Origin: a cyanobacterium endosymbiont of Epithemia clementina EcSB
GTDB lineage: Bacteria; Cyanobacteriota; Cyanobacteriia; Cyanobacteriales; Microcystaceae
DNA: 64,000 bases
Direction of reading: 5' to 3'
Assembly: GCF_029919255.1 (NCBI RefSeq)
Contig: NZ_CP123991.1
Span: forward strand, 3,008,808-3,072,807
In this document: one piece after another, positions 50,877 through 63,969 of the stretch
How positions within the stretch are numbered: position 1 is the first letter of the stretch
Layout of the letters: each line of letters opens with the position of its first letter
Notes under the pieces: generated by a model
Told to the model about the DNA's origin: nothing
Seen by the model: the letters and a program-made list of their open reading frames with translations, nothing else
The model's database searches: none
Program-made: the position numbers and the translations under genes

Positions 50877-51290
50877 AGGCATGAAGAACCTCATTGGTGA
50901 TTACATTTGGGCAGATATAACCTGTATGTTAGTGGTGTGTGACACATTTTTATCAAGCCTTTCGGTTGGACTTGCCGTGCTTTCATATGATCTGGTGAAG
51001 CTTACCTTTCCTAAATAGACTTTATTATTTCTGTGATAGTTTGGTACAAAAATCCCGCTCACCCTATTAAATTAGGAGGTTCTATCCTACTAGTATTGAG
51101 ACATCTTAGTCTCAAGCGTTTACTTTCTTAGTTCGTGACTAACGCTTAGAAGCTAAAATTAGGTCTGATCAGAATAAGGTTTATCTATCTAGCTAAGACT
51201 TTATAAGTAAAATTGTGATGGTTCAAATGGTCGGAATTTTAATTCTACAAGATGACAACATGGTTAAAGAGCTTTAAACTCTATAGACTT
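50877..51290 (+). pseudogene. psbC: C-terminal remnant of psbC (photosystem II CP43)
   Basis: Directly after the psbD piece comes GMKNLIGDYIW, matching CP43 NMEDIxGGHIW. After a frameshift it continues GV*HIFIKPFGWTCRAFI*SG and EAYLS*, against [27 protein letters not shown] in CP43. Both in-frame stops inside this match are TGA in place of Trp, and TAA replaces Tyr. Later FIISVIVWYKNPAHPIKLGG, FVTNA*KL and GSNGRNFNSTR follow the CP43 FIAS.FVW.NNTAYPSEFYG..., FLVRDQRLG and GPNGLDLNKIK order. CP43 is the inner antenna of photosystem II. psbD and psbC are normally adjacent and overlapping in cyanobacteria, so one internal deletion explains the chimera. Confidence 0.86.
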
Positions 51291-51726
51291 AGTTTTTATG
51301 GAATTAGGTTTTAACATGTCATTAATTATTTAGTTGAGCGCGGCTAAGTTTCAGGTAAAACTTTAAGAACTTTCCATAGCAAGCAATATAAACTAATTAT
51401 CTATTTTTACAGTAAATTAATCTGAAGTAGACCACTATCCCTTTTTTTTAAAAAAAATCGGTTGAGGATTCTAAACATCTCCTTTGTATTTTCCGTCTTG
51501 TTGTCTCCTGCGTTACAACTAAAAATCTTTTGTTCTATGCAGGTAAAAACTGATATGAGAGTATGTTCTCAAGAATAATAATTAATTATCCCAGAGAATA
51601 GAAACTCACACTGCCATTGCATTTTAACTAGATGTTAATCCTCTGAATTGACTATGAGTGTTGCAGACATTAGGTGCTATAGTCAAATAGATTTGCCAGA
51701 GAGTTATCATAGTAGACCCGATTGTG
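51291..51726. other. Gene-free stretch
   Basis: About 430 bases with no supported feature. May include the last eroded bases of psbC. Confidence 0.4.
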
Positions 51727-52206
51727 ATGCTTAATTTCTCTTTTAAGTTAATGTTAATGACCTTCAAAGGTAAGCTTTTATGTGCTTTTTCTCTCTACAA
51801 AAGGTATCGTGTTGTTAGTACTGCACCTGTGGATGTTCTTTGGCAGAAACTAATTAATTTGGCCGATGTTTCTTGGCATCCCTTGTTCTCAAAAACGAAT
51901 GTCCCTTTGGGGCTAATCGCAAAACCAGGGTTAATTTATCAAGTAGTAACACGCCTCACCCCCATCCCCATTCGTCTATTTGTAGAAAACGTCAGGCCAG
52001 GGGAATTATTAAGTATGCGAGTTCTAGCGATTCCAGGAATTGAACAGAAAATTACCTATCAAGTAGAATCTACTCTTTGCGGATCTTATATTTCCTATTC
52101 AGTGACTTTGCGCGGATGGTTATCCCCGTTGATCTGGTGGCTTATCAAACCCTATTCTGCTCGTGTCGCCTCAGAGTTAGCCAGCGCGGCCGAAAGATTA
52201 GCTTAA
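51727..52206 (+). CDS. SRPBCC (START/polyketide-cyclase-like) domain protein
   Basis: A 159-residue protein with the helix-grip layout: YRVVSTAPVDVLWQKLINLA (first strand and helix), a central antiparallel sheet (IYQVVTRLTPIPIRLFVENV, LLSMRVLAIPGIEQKITYQV), and a long C-terminal helix ending SARVASELASAAERLA. Such proteins bind hydrophobic ligands. The specific ligand is unknown. The first 20 or so residues (LNFSFKLMLMTFKGKLLCAF) are hydrophobic and may be a membrane-associating segment or an over-extended start. ATG 51751 and 51763 are alternatives. Convergent with the next gene 38 bases away. Confidence 0.7.
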   Translation: MLNFSFKLMLMTFKGKLLCAFSLYKRYRVVSTAPVDVLWQKLINLADVSWHPLFSKTNVPLGLIAKPGLIYQVVTRLTPIPIRLFVENVRPGELLSMRVLAIPGIEQKITYQVESTLCGSYISYSVTLRGWLSPLIWWLIKPYSARVASELASAAERLA

Positions 52207-52244
52207 TGAATTCCTTTTGCTTAGTTAAATGCACTAAAGTCTAA

Positions 52245-52712
52245 CTAATCGTAGTTTGATTTTGCAAGTCGCTGTTGAATGCGAGCTAAGTAGATTTTGT
52301 TATCAACAGCAGCTCTTGGGGATGGTAATTTAGTATTTGGCCAACTAGACAAGTTAACACAAAGACACACAGGTGAAGCACTTTCAGAAATAGCGACCGG
52401 ACAAGGCATCCGACACCTTGCACACTCGACTACCTCCCACTCAGGACTCAATAACTGTTGAATAGTTTGTTCAGCGCCCTCTAAATAACAATCAGCATCT
52501 ACGGCGAAGATGTATTGCCAATAACTTTCGAATTCACTAGAATAGGTGTTGCCCCTAAAGATTTGACTAGGACACAATTTTTGTTGACGCTTAGGAAGTA
52601 AAACGTTATCTTGCCCAGTTGAAACCAATGAGCAAGATAACGTTTTACCTGTGCTTCCGAAGCCATATTTATAAACTTTTCCATGGTCAGTGGTGTATTT
52701 TCGTACTAACAT
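52245..52712 (-). CDS. Conserved cyanobacterial hypothetical protein with C-terminal Cys cluster
   Basis: A 155-residue protein. The first part has KVYKYGFGSTGKTLSCSL, LPKRQQKLCPSQIFRGNTYS and FESYWQYIFAVD. The later part has a cluster EWEVVECARCRMPCPVA with three closely spaced Cys (and a Cys further on, PVCLCVNL), suggesting a metal or Fe-S site. No signal peptide. It starts 36 bases after the cobU stop on the same strand, so the two are probably one transcript. I cannot name its function. Its intactness and spacing support a real gene. Confidence 0.6.
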   Translation of the reverse strand: MLVRKYTTDHGKVYKYGFGSTGKTLSCSLVSTGQDNVLLPKRQQKLCPSQIFRGNTYSSEFESYWQYIFAVDADCYLEGAEQTIQQLLSPEWEVVECARCRMPCPVAISESASPVCLCVNLSSWPNTKLPSPRAAVDNKIYLARIQQRLAKSNYD

Positions 52713-52748
52713 CTGTATTGTTTGTCGCCATTCTTTGTAATTGAAAAT

Positions 52749-53324
52749 TTATAATTGTTCTTTTGTCAGAGGTTCGCCAAGTAAACTTAGGTTCAGGGCG
52801 TGACCTCCGGTAACCAGATATACTAAATTGGCGATTACCCCTAGGTGTCGGGTTAAATTTCCTAAGCGATCGCGGAATGTGCGTCCTAAGGGGTAGGCTG
52901 GAATGACTCCCCATCCTGTCTCCTCAGCTACTAAAATGACATCGACAGGAGTTGTTTCTAAACAGTCCAAGAATTGAGCCATCGTCTGCATCCAGGTCAA
53001 ACCATCTTGTTCTAGACAATTGGCCACCCAGGTTCCTATAGAATCAATCAAAAGACAATGAGGCGGCGTAACTGTTTCTAAGATAACTGATAAGTTATAG
53101 GGAACCCATAGGGTTTCCCAATGGGGAGGACGACGTTCTCGATGAAGAGTAATCCTTTCTAGCCATTCTTGGTCCTGGGTATTTTCTAAGGCTGTCGCTA
53201 CATAAATAACAGGCTTCTTGGATTTTTCAGCCAGGGTTTCAGCCCACTCACTTTTACCTGAACGGGTAGGCCCAGTTACTAAAATAATTTGTTGGTTTTG
53301 AAGCGGTTCTAAATCATTGACCAT
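52749..53324 (-). CDS. cobU: Bifunctional adenosylcobinamide kinase / guanylyltransferase
   Basis: Late cobalamin-pathway enzyme that phosphorylates adenosylcobinamide and then transfers GMP from GTP to give adenosylcobinamide-GDP. The P-loop is GPTRSGKS (18-25). LHRERRPPHWETLWVP (60-75) holds the guanylylated His region, and LLIDSIGTWVAN follows (91-102). I start at ATG 53324 (MVNDLEP, 191 residues), the normal size. An upstream in-frame ATG at 53369 would add 15 hydrophobic residues unlike the family. It heads a likely two-gene unit with the Cys-cluster protein. It survives although the nearby CbiO-type ATPase is dead, so cobinamide salvage or cobalamin synthesis may still run. Confidence 0.88.
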   Translation of the reverse strand: MVNDLEPLQNQQIILVTGPTRSGKSEWAETLAEKSKKPVIYVATALENTQDQEWLERITLHRERRPPHWETLWVPYNLSVILETVTPPHCLLIDSIGTWVANCLEQDGLTWMQTMAQFLDCLETTPVDVILVAEETGWGVIPAYPLGRTFRDRLGNLTRHLGVIANLVYLVTGGHALNLSLLGEPLTKEQL

Positions 53325-53703
53325 TATAATTAGAGTTATTAAGAAATTTTCCTGAAGAAGAGAGAACAACCATCGTCGATAGATTCTCCTTTTACTTAGA
53401 AATAAAACGTAATTAAATTAAGTTATTTCTTCAATATTTTTCAGATAATAGCAGTAACTTATTACTAGCGTAAAACGAGAGTTTAATTCCTTAGATTATT
53501 AATGAAGCGGCTCTACCTTTCATAATTAACCTCAAGTTAAATACAATTGTTTTAGCTTAGCACTAATAGGCATTAGTTATTGATCTTTGTTCTAATCTGT
53601 ATAAAATAGACAAAAAGATTAAATCAATCCTCAGTAATAAACTTTTTTTTAAAAAAAATAGAAATTACTACGTTAGTCACTCTTGCTTTTTATTAGTTTT
53701 AAA

Positions 53704-53760
53704 CTATTCCAATTAGATAGAACTTTTTACTAAGTAAAAAATTCTATCTAATTGGAATAG
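53704..53760. repeat. 27-bp stem-loop
   Basis: Arms 53704-53730 and 53734-53760 (CTATTCCAATTAGATAGAA core) pair with one mismatch around a 3-base loop. The nearest intact gene start is 380 bases away, so it has no surviving gene to terminate. Confidence 0.65.
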
Positions 53761-54237
53761 GCAATTGTAGATATAAAAAGATAATATTTGTATTTTTTTT
53801 TAAGAAAAGTCTTCCAAAATTGATCTAATATTTGATGGACTTATTGTGCCGTAGTATCAATACATTAATTTGAAGCGTACTAATACTGCAATTGCGATCA
53901 CTCGATGTCCATTAACAATGATGATATAATGCTGACTAAGTCAAGATTTTATTGTGCTCCGTCCTCTAATTTTTAGCTATCAAGAATTATTCTAGTTCAG
54001 AACTTGATCTTGGACAAAAGGAGCTGGTGATTTCACCCTTAAAATCAATTCAGACTCTTTCATGATGGAAAAGTAGATGAGGTGATGAGAGATAAAAAAT
54101 TTTAAAAAAAACAGGATTAATACTCTCCTAAAAGGACTTTTTCACAAAAAAACTAAAAAGAAAATAAAAACGATAGTGAGAATTAATATCTGTGAATTGC
54201 CCTAAAAAATATTAGCTATAAGATCATTGATAATCAA

Positions 54238-54440
54238 TTAAGAACAATTAGTTCTTGGACAAATTTTAAATTCCTGAAAGGAGGGTGTAATTCTCTGAAT
54301 GTGGGAGTTGTCTGGCGAAAACTCGATTACTTTTGGTGTATAAATCCAGTATTTTGACTTTTCGACAATTTTGGTCTGATTATTTCTGTCGACTACCTCA
54401 TAGCAAGACCATAAATTGCGATAATCTTTGATTTTAGCGG
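54238..54440 (-). pseudogene. C-terminal remnant of an unidentified gene
   Basis: A stop-free minus-strand stretch reads KIKDYRNLWSCYEVVDRNNQ, TKIVEKSKYWIYTPKVIEFS and PDNSHIQRITPSFQEFK before TAA at 54238-54240. It is clearly protein-like. Upstream on the same strand the frame collapses (VFTILSEFNRATRTSTLILT in another frame). I do not recognise the family. Confidence 0.45.
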
Positions 54441-55285
54441 TAGTTGGTAGTCAAAACTTTGATGTTACAAATGTCTCACTTAAATTTAACCGTGCGATCA
54501 CATTTCTAGAGTTTGAAAAGCAGCACTAAATTCTAGGGTTAAAATCAAGGTTGAAGTGCGAGTAGCACGATTAAATTCAGATAAAATAGTGAAAACTATA
54601 GTAGAACACTTTTTTTAAACAAAATAGGATATCGGTGATTATGGTAAATCATGTTGATTTTTTTTCCACAGTCCTTTCATCGATAAGAGGCTAAGTAATT
54701 GTTCTAGTTATAAGTAGATTTTAGGATAATCTTACACTTTATCGGTTTATTTATTCAAAAATCGTATATATTGCTAACATAACTGTTCTTTGTCTATTTA
54801 TTTTTTCTATTTCTGTCCTAACTAAAAGTTTACCCCGTCTTAATATGGTGTTTATCATTTCTGACTACTTAAAAGTTCATACATATGAAGTAAAAATTAA
54901 AGTGTGACTAAAATTACCAATTGATAAAAAAATAATCTATAAGTGCTCACATAATTACCCATAATCATAAAATACCAATTGTGGGCATAGTTAAAGGAAA
55001 AAAGAGGTTTAACTGCTAATTTCTAACTTTTGACTTTTGACTTTCAATCACTGCCTTGTTAAGATACTGTTTAAAGAATTGGGGAAACTAAAAATCCAAC
55101 GTTAGACTAAAAAACGTTAGATTAATCGGGGTGTACCGCTACGCGGAAGGCGAAAGGTAAATAGGCATCAAGAAAAAGTTGACCATAACAAAGCCTCAGC
55201 TTTTACCAGTGTCTAACAAGCCAATGCCTTATGCAATAGCAAAAACCCTTTTTGATAAGAACCAAGTAGATTTGGTAGCAGTTAT

Positions 55286-56707
55286 ATGACGAAACGTACC
55301 TTTGCTGTAATCGGTTTAGCCGTGATGGGAGAAAACCTAGCTCTTAATGTTGAGAGTCGTGGTTATCCCATTGCTGTTTATAACCGTAGCCGCGAGAAAA
55401 CAGACAGATTCATGAGTACCCGAGCCGTTGGCAAAGATATAAAAGCGGCCTACTCCTTGGAAGAATTAGTTCAAACCTTAGAACGGCCCCGTAAACTTCT
55501 GGTGATGGTTCAAGCAGGAAAACCTGTTGATTACGTCATTCAAGACTTAAAACCTCTCCTTGAAAAAGGAGATATGATCATTGATGGCGGTAACTCTCTC
55601 TATGAGGATACCGAAAGACGCACCCAAGAATTAGAAGCCACCGGACTTGGTTTTGTAGGAATGGGTGTTAGTGGTGGAGAAGAAGGTGCATTAAAGGGCC
55701 CTAGTTTGATGCCTGGGGGTACGGAGGCTGCCTATAGAGAACTCGAACCAATTTTAACCAAAATTGCTGCCCAAGTAGATGATGGCCCGTGTGTCACCTT
55801 TGTGGGACGCGGTGGAGCTGGTCATTATGTAAAAATGGTACATAATGGGATTGAATATGGCGATATGCAATTGATTGCTGAAGCCTATGACATCATGAGA
55901 AACGGCCTAGGGTTGAGCAATGAAGAGTTGCACGAGGTCTTCAAAGAATGGAACACTACCGATGAACTTAATTCTTTTCTAATTGAAATTACCGCCGATA
56001 TTTTCAAATACAAAGACCCAGAAACCGGAAAACACCTAGTAGACCTCATTCTCGACTCTGCAGGACAAAAGGGAACTGGACGCTGGACTGTGATGACTTC
56101 CTTAGAGTTAGGGGTTCCTATTCCCACAATGTATGCTGCGGTAAACGCACGGGTTATGTCTTCGTATAAAGATGAACGAGTGGCTGCATCCAAAGAACTA
56201 CCCGGACCTACAACTAAATTCAAAGGAGATGCCAAGGCATTTGTTAACAAAGTACGAGATGCGTTGTACTGTTCTAAGATGTGTTCTTATGCTCAAGGAA
56301 TGGCCCTAATCGCTAAAGCTTCAGCAGAGTACAATTACGGGGTAAGTTTACCTGAGTCTGCTCGTATTTGGAAAGGCGGTTGTATCATTCGTGCTGGTTT
56401 TCTTGACAAAATTAAAAAAGCATTTGTTGATAACCCCACCTTGCCTAATTTGTTATTAGCTCCTGAATTTAAGCAAAGTATCTTAGATCGTCAAGAAGCA
56501 TGGCGCGAGGTGTTAATGTTGGCTAACCAGTTGGGTATTCCTGTTCCTGCGTTTAGTGGGTCTTTAGACTATTTTGATAGTTATCGTCGTGTTGGTTTAC
56601 CTCAGAATCTAACCCAAGCACAAAGGGATTATTTTGGGGCACATACTTACGAACGTATTGATAAACCCAGGGGTGAATTTATCCATACTGAATGGGCAGC
56701 TCAATAG
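55286..56707 (+). CDS. gnd: 6-phosphogluconate dehydrogenase (decarboxylating)
   Basis: Third enzyme of the oxidative pentose-phosphate pathway: 6-phosphogluconate + NADP to ribulose 5-phosphate + CO2 + NADPH. The NADP-binding start is IGLAVMGENLALN (from residue 9). The active-site loop is GVSGGEEGALKGPSLMPGG (127-145). GGAGHYVKMVHNGIEYGDMQ carries the catalytic Lys183, Asn187 and Glu190. The C-terminal tail YERIDKPRGEFIHTEW, which reaches into the dimer partner, is intact. The 473-residue length is standard. Cytoplasmic. NADPH from this pathway is the main reductant source for a non-photosynthetic diazotroph-like cell. A hairpin plus T run follows. Confidence 0.97.
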   Translation: MTKRTFAVIGLAVMGENLALNVESRGYPIAVYNRSREKTDRFMSTRAVGKDIKAAYSLEELVQTLERPRKLLVMVQAGKPVDYVIQDLKPLLEKGDMIIDGGNSLYEDTERRTQELEATGLGFVGMGVSGGEEGALKGPSLMPGGTEAAYRELEPILTKIAAQVDDGPCVTFVGRGGAGHYVKMVHNGIEYGDMQLIAEAYDIMRNGLGLSNEELHEVFKEWNTTDELNSFLIEITADIFKYKDPETGKHLVDLILDSAGQKGTGRWTVMTSLELGVPIPTMYAAVNARVMSSYKDERVAASKELPGPTTKFKGDAKAFVNKVRDALYCSKMCSYAQGMALIAKASAEYNYGVSLPESARIWKGGCIIRAGFLDKIKKAFVDNPTLPNLLLAPEFKQSILDRQEAWREVLMLANQLGIPVPAFSGSLDYFDSYRRVGLPQNLTQAQRDYFGAHTYERIDKPRGEFIHTEWAAQ

Positions 56708-56741
56708 AAGGTTTTTTCCCTCACTGCTTATTAAGCATAAA

Positions 56742-56778
56742 GACTCTCTCTTCCGGGAGAGTTTTTTTAGTTAAACTT
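56742..56778 (+). terminator. Intrinsic terminator of gnd
   Basis: A short stem built on ACTCTC/GAGAGT (ACTCTCTCTTCCGGGAGAGT) is followed at once by seven Ts and AG, about 35 bases after the gnd stop. It is the most classical rho-independent terminator in the window. Confidence 0.8.
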
Positions 56779-56809
56779 GTCGAGTGGGCATAGCCCACCT
56801 TACCTGAAA

Positions 56810-58045
56810 TTAGACTGAAAACTGTGTTTTAATACGTTTCATAGCTTCTTCTATATTCTCCCGACTATTGAAAGCGGAAATCCTGAAATATCCTTCTCCT
56901 GCGGCACCAAACCCAGATCCTGGAGTTCCTACCACATGAGCAGTTTGCAATAATTGATCGAAAAAATCCCAACTTGAGAGGTTATAGGGAGTTTTTACCC
57001 AAATGTAGGGAGAATTTACGCCACCATATACCTTAAACCCTGCTTTTTTTAGTTGATTGCAGATGATCTGAGCATTTTCTAGGTAAAAACTGACTAATTT
57101 CTTAACCTGTGCTTTCCCTGTATCGGAATAGACTGCTTCTGCCCCTCGTTGTACAATGTAAGAAACCCCATTAAATTTGGTACACTGATGACGGCTCCAC
57201 AGTTTCCACAATTCTATCTCTGATCCATCAGAGACTTTAGCAGTAAGGGTTTTGGGAACCACTGTTAAAGCACAACGAGTACCCGTGAATCCTGCATTTT
57301 TAGAAAAAGACCTAAATTCAATCGCACAGTCTTTAGCTCCTTCAATTTCATAGATAGAATGGGGGAGACTGTCGTCGGTAATAAAAGCTTCATAAGCAGC
57401 ATCAAAAAAAATGATAGACCCCTTAGCTTTAGCATACTCTACCCAGGTTTTTAGATAGTCTTTTGTGGCGGTTGCCCCTGTGGGGTTGTTAGGAAAACAA
57501 AGATAGATCAGATCTACTTTTTGACTGGGGATATCTGCAATAAAATTATTCTCTGCACTGATGGAAAGATAAACTAAGCCGTCATATTCCCCTTTGTCAT
57601 TGGCTTTCCCCGTATAACCAGCCATAACACTTGTATCGACATAAACTGGGTATACAGGGTCGGTAACGGCAATTTTGTTATTTTTGTCAAAAATATCAAG
57701 AATGTTCCCTGTATCGCATTTAGCCCCATCTGAGACAAATATTTCTGAAGCATCTATATCACAATTCCTTGATTGAAAGTCATTAGCTGCGATTTTTTCC
57801 CGTAACCAGCCATAACCTTGTTCTGGTCCGTAGCCTCTAAAAGTTGCGCGCTCACCCATATCTTCCACAGCTTTAATCATGGCAGTGCGACAAGCTTCGG
57901 GCAGAGGTTCGGTGACATCTCCTATACCTAGCTTAATAATATTAGTATCAGGATTAACTTCGACGAAAGTTTTGACCCGTCTAGCGATTTCGGGAAAGAG
58001 GTATCCTGATTTAAGTTTGAGGTAATTTTCGTTGATAGTTGTCAT
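56810..58045 (-). CDS. dapL: LL-diaminopimelate aminotransferase
   Basis: PLP enzyme that makes LL-2,6-diaminopimelate directly from tetrahydrodipicolinate and glutamate, the shortcut used by cyanobacteria, plants and Chlamydiae for lysine and peptidoglycan. The PLP Lys249 lies in [14 protein letters not shown]. Other class I motifs are [11 protein letters not shown] (105-115), [13 protein letters not shown] (129-141), [11 protein letters not shown] (183-193) and FFDAAYEAF (213-221). I use ATG 58045 ([10 protein letters not shown]..., 411 residues, the family's normal length). The open frame extends 22 codons further upstream without homology. Convergent with gnd, and the last gene before the rRNA operon. 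Confidence 0.95.
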   Translation of the reverse strand: MTTINENYLKLKSGYLFPEIARRVKTFVEVNPDTNIIKLGIGDVTEPLPEACRTAMIKAVEDMGERATFRGYGPEQGYGWLREKIAANDFQSRNCDIDASEIFVSDGAKCDTGNILDIFDKNNKIAVTDPVYPVYVDTSVMAGYTGKANDKGEYDGLVYLSISAENNFIADIPSQKVDLIYLCFPNNPTGATATKDYLKTWVEYAKAKGSIIFFDAAYEAFITDDSLPHSIYEIEGAKDCAIEFRSFSKNAGFTGTRCALTVVPKTLTAKVSDGSEIELWKLWSRHQCTKFNGVSYIVQRGAEAVYSDTGKAQVKKLVSFYLENAQIICNQLKKAGFKVYGGVNSPYIWVKTPYNLSSWDFFDQLLQTAHVVGTPGSGFGAAGEGYFRISAFNSRENIEEAMKRIKTQFSV

Positions 58046-58642
58046 GTTTATTTTGCTACAAATGCTTTTTATTAGCTTACACTGTGTCATGAAATTTGAA
58101 GAAAGTTTCAAATTTCATCGTTATGGGTGTTCTGTTAACGTGAATTCGATGAGATTTAAAAACACTGTTGTTATTCTCAATATCGATTTTACTAAGCTTG
58201 TCATATAAAACTATTAATACTAACTAATATCCTGAAAGCCTTATTTTGAAATTATTTAAATTACTAGAAATTAAATTGTTGTTAGTAAACATACAAAATC
58301 AGGACATGTTAGAGTCTAGCAGGTCTTATTATATAAATTTTAGTGCCTCATCTAAGTTAAAATCTGATGAGAAAGCTGATTTTAAAAAGCTTTCGAGAAG
58401 GATAGCTTACTCTAAATTGAGAAATATTTTTTAGAATAAATTAATAATTATAATTATAAGTATAAATAATTGCAATCAATCGAACAAAAAAAGTCCAGTT
58501 TATCAAATGTTCAATCTGAGAGATATTCTTTAGTTGGTGCGCTAACCGTTTCAAATTTAAATAATTAGTCGAACTAACCTTTCATGCTTGAGTATTTAGT
58601 CTAAAAAGCATTGGTCTAGATCTCATTGGTCTAGATCTCTAA
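58046..58642. other. Gene-free region between dapL and the rRNA operon
   Basis: About 600 bases, AT-rich. A 62-codon open frame with a TTG start (58246-58434) is not convincing. The dapL promoter should be here. A tandem ATTGGTCTAGATCTC duplication lies at about 58610-58639, just before the rRNA terminator. Confidence 0.4.
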
Positions 58643-58678
58643 AAAGAATCTCTTCCCTAATTAGGAAAGAGATTCTTT
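58643..58678 (-). terminator. Terminator of the rRNA operon
   Basis: A near-perfect 36-base palindrome (AAAGAATCTCTTCCCTA pairing with the right arm with one mismatch) lies 12 bases beyond the 3' end of 5S rRNA on the minus strand. The position is right for the operon terminator. Confidence 0.75.
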
Positions 58679-58690
58679 GACAAAAACAAA

Positions 58691-58809
58691 TCCTGGCATC
58701 GAGCTATTGTCCCGGTGGGCTACCCCACAAGTATCTTGGCCGCTGCCGCGTTTCACAAGCGAGTTCGGGATGGTATCGCAGTGGGTCCACGGTGCTAGAG
58801 ACACCAGGA
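58691..58809 (-). rRNA. rrf: 5S ribosomal RNA
   Basis: On the minus strand the sequence begins TCCTGGTGTCTCTAGC and contains the universal CCCATCCCGAACTCG-type loop (here ACCATCCCGAACTCGCTTG). It ends GCTCGATGCCAGGA, pairing with the 5' end. About 119 nt. It follows 23S by about 85 bases, the usual operon order. Confidence 0.93.
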
Positions 58810-58892
58810 AGTGAAATGATTAAGAAAAGTACCCTCAAGACTGCAAAAAACGAGAAAAAAAGTTCAAAGTAAAAGTTCAAAGTAATATAGAA

Positions 58893-61765
<2,873 letters not shown>

Positions 61766-62012
61766 TTCAATATGGTACTTATCACTTGGACTTTTCTACA
61801 CGGACAGTATTTTTTTACGCTTCAGTTAACAACGTATTAACAACGCGTTAACTAATAACATAAGAATATGACCGTTTTCTCGTTTTTATGCAGTTTTCAA
61901 GGTACTTTACTGGACTTTAACTGCCCAGCAGTCTGTCCTACTTTATCCAAGTAAGACTCGGTGCTGGACCCATGTTTGAATGTTGCTTTAAAAAGCACAC
62001 ATTGTATTTAGG
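61766..62012. other. Internal transcribed spacer between tRNA-Ile and 23S
   Basis: About 250 bases of spacer. It includes a repeated GTTAACxACGxGTTAAC-like stretch near 61827-61850 and a conserved-looking TTTTCAAGGTAC block near 61893. No second tRNA (tRNA-Ala) is present. Confidence 0.6.
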
Positions 62013-62086
<74 letters not shown>

Positions 62087-62193
62087 TCGTTCCGAACCAA
62101 TTCCAGTTTAGAAGCTAATACAAGCAGTTTTCCCTTGCACGACCTTGGGATCCATTCTAAGGAAAGGCGTTTATTTAGGCTTTAGACTTTCGT

Positions 62194-62214
62194 CTTTTAC
62201 CTTTTACCTTTTAC
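62194..62214. repeat. Three tandem CTTTTAC heptamers in the 16S-23S spacer
   Basis: Three exact copies of the 7-base unit lie 20 bases beyond the 16S 3' end, within the part of the spacer that normally forms the D1-D1' helix in cyanobacteria. Probably a short tandem repeat of the cyanobacterial type. Confidence 0.7.
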
Positions 62215-62233
62215 CCCGAATTAAGGTCTCCCT

Positions 62234-63720
<1,487 letters not shown>

Positions 63721-63941
63721 TGTTTGATCTGACTTGCGCCGATATTTCCCAATTAAATTGGTTCTTCGGCTCCTTATCTATTTAGTCTTATCGTTTTTTT
63801 GTCTACTAGACAGGAAAAACAATAAGATGTATAATTTTTCCAATGACAAGGGTTTTATGGCTTTTAGCTTCTAAACTATGGATTTTTCAAGGTTCAGTGC
63901 GCTGGTGGAGAGCGTGTTGCTCTTAACCGCGCATTTACCAA

Positions 63942-63969
63942 TCTATACCAACGTCCTAGAAAATGTCAA
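63942..63969 (-). promoter_or_regulatory. Sigma70-type promoter of the rRNA operon
   Basis: On the minus strand TTGACA (63964-63969) and TATAGA (63942-63947) are separated by 16 bases, and transcription would start near 63934, giving a leader of about 215 bases before 16S. An imperfect hairpin in that leader near 63785-63826 may be a processing stem. Confidence 0.7.

Larger units (their letters stand above)
53370..55285. other. 1.9 kb gene-free region
   Basis: Contains the long stem-loop at 53704-53760 and an eroded minus-strand gene end at 54238-54440, both listed separately. Near 55127-55160 a GC-richer patch (GTACCGCTACGCGGAAGGCG) resembles short interspersed repeats of cyanobacteria. The octamer AACGTTAG occurs twice around 55099-55127. 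Otherwise empty. The gnd promoter should lie near its right end. Confidence 0.45.

Noticed and set aside
52499..52684. 61-residue minus-strand frame inside the Cys-cluster gene
   Set aside because: Out-of-frame shadow of the 155-residue gene on the same strand.
58246..58434. 62-residue plus-strand frame between dapL and the rRNA operon
   Set aside because: TTG start, no recognisable motif, sits in AT-rich spacer; not supportable as a gene.
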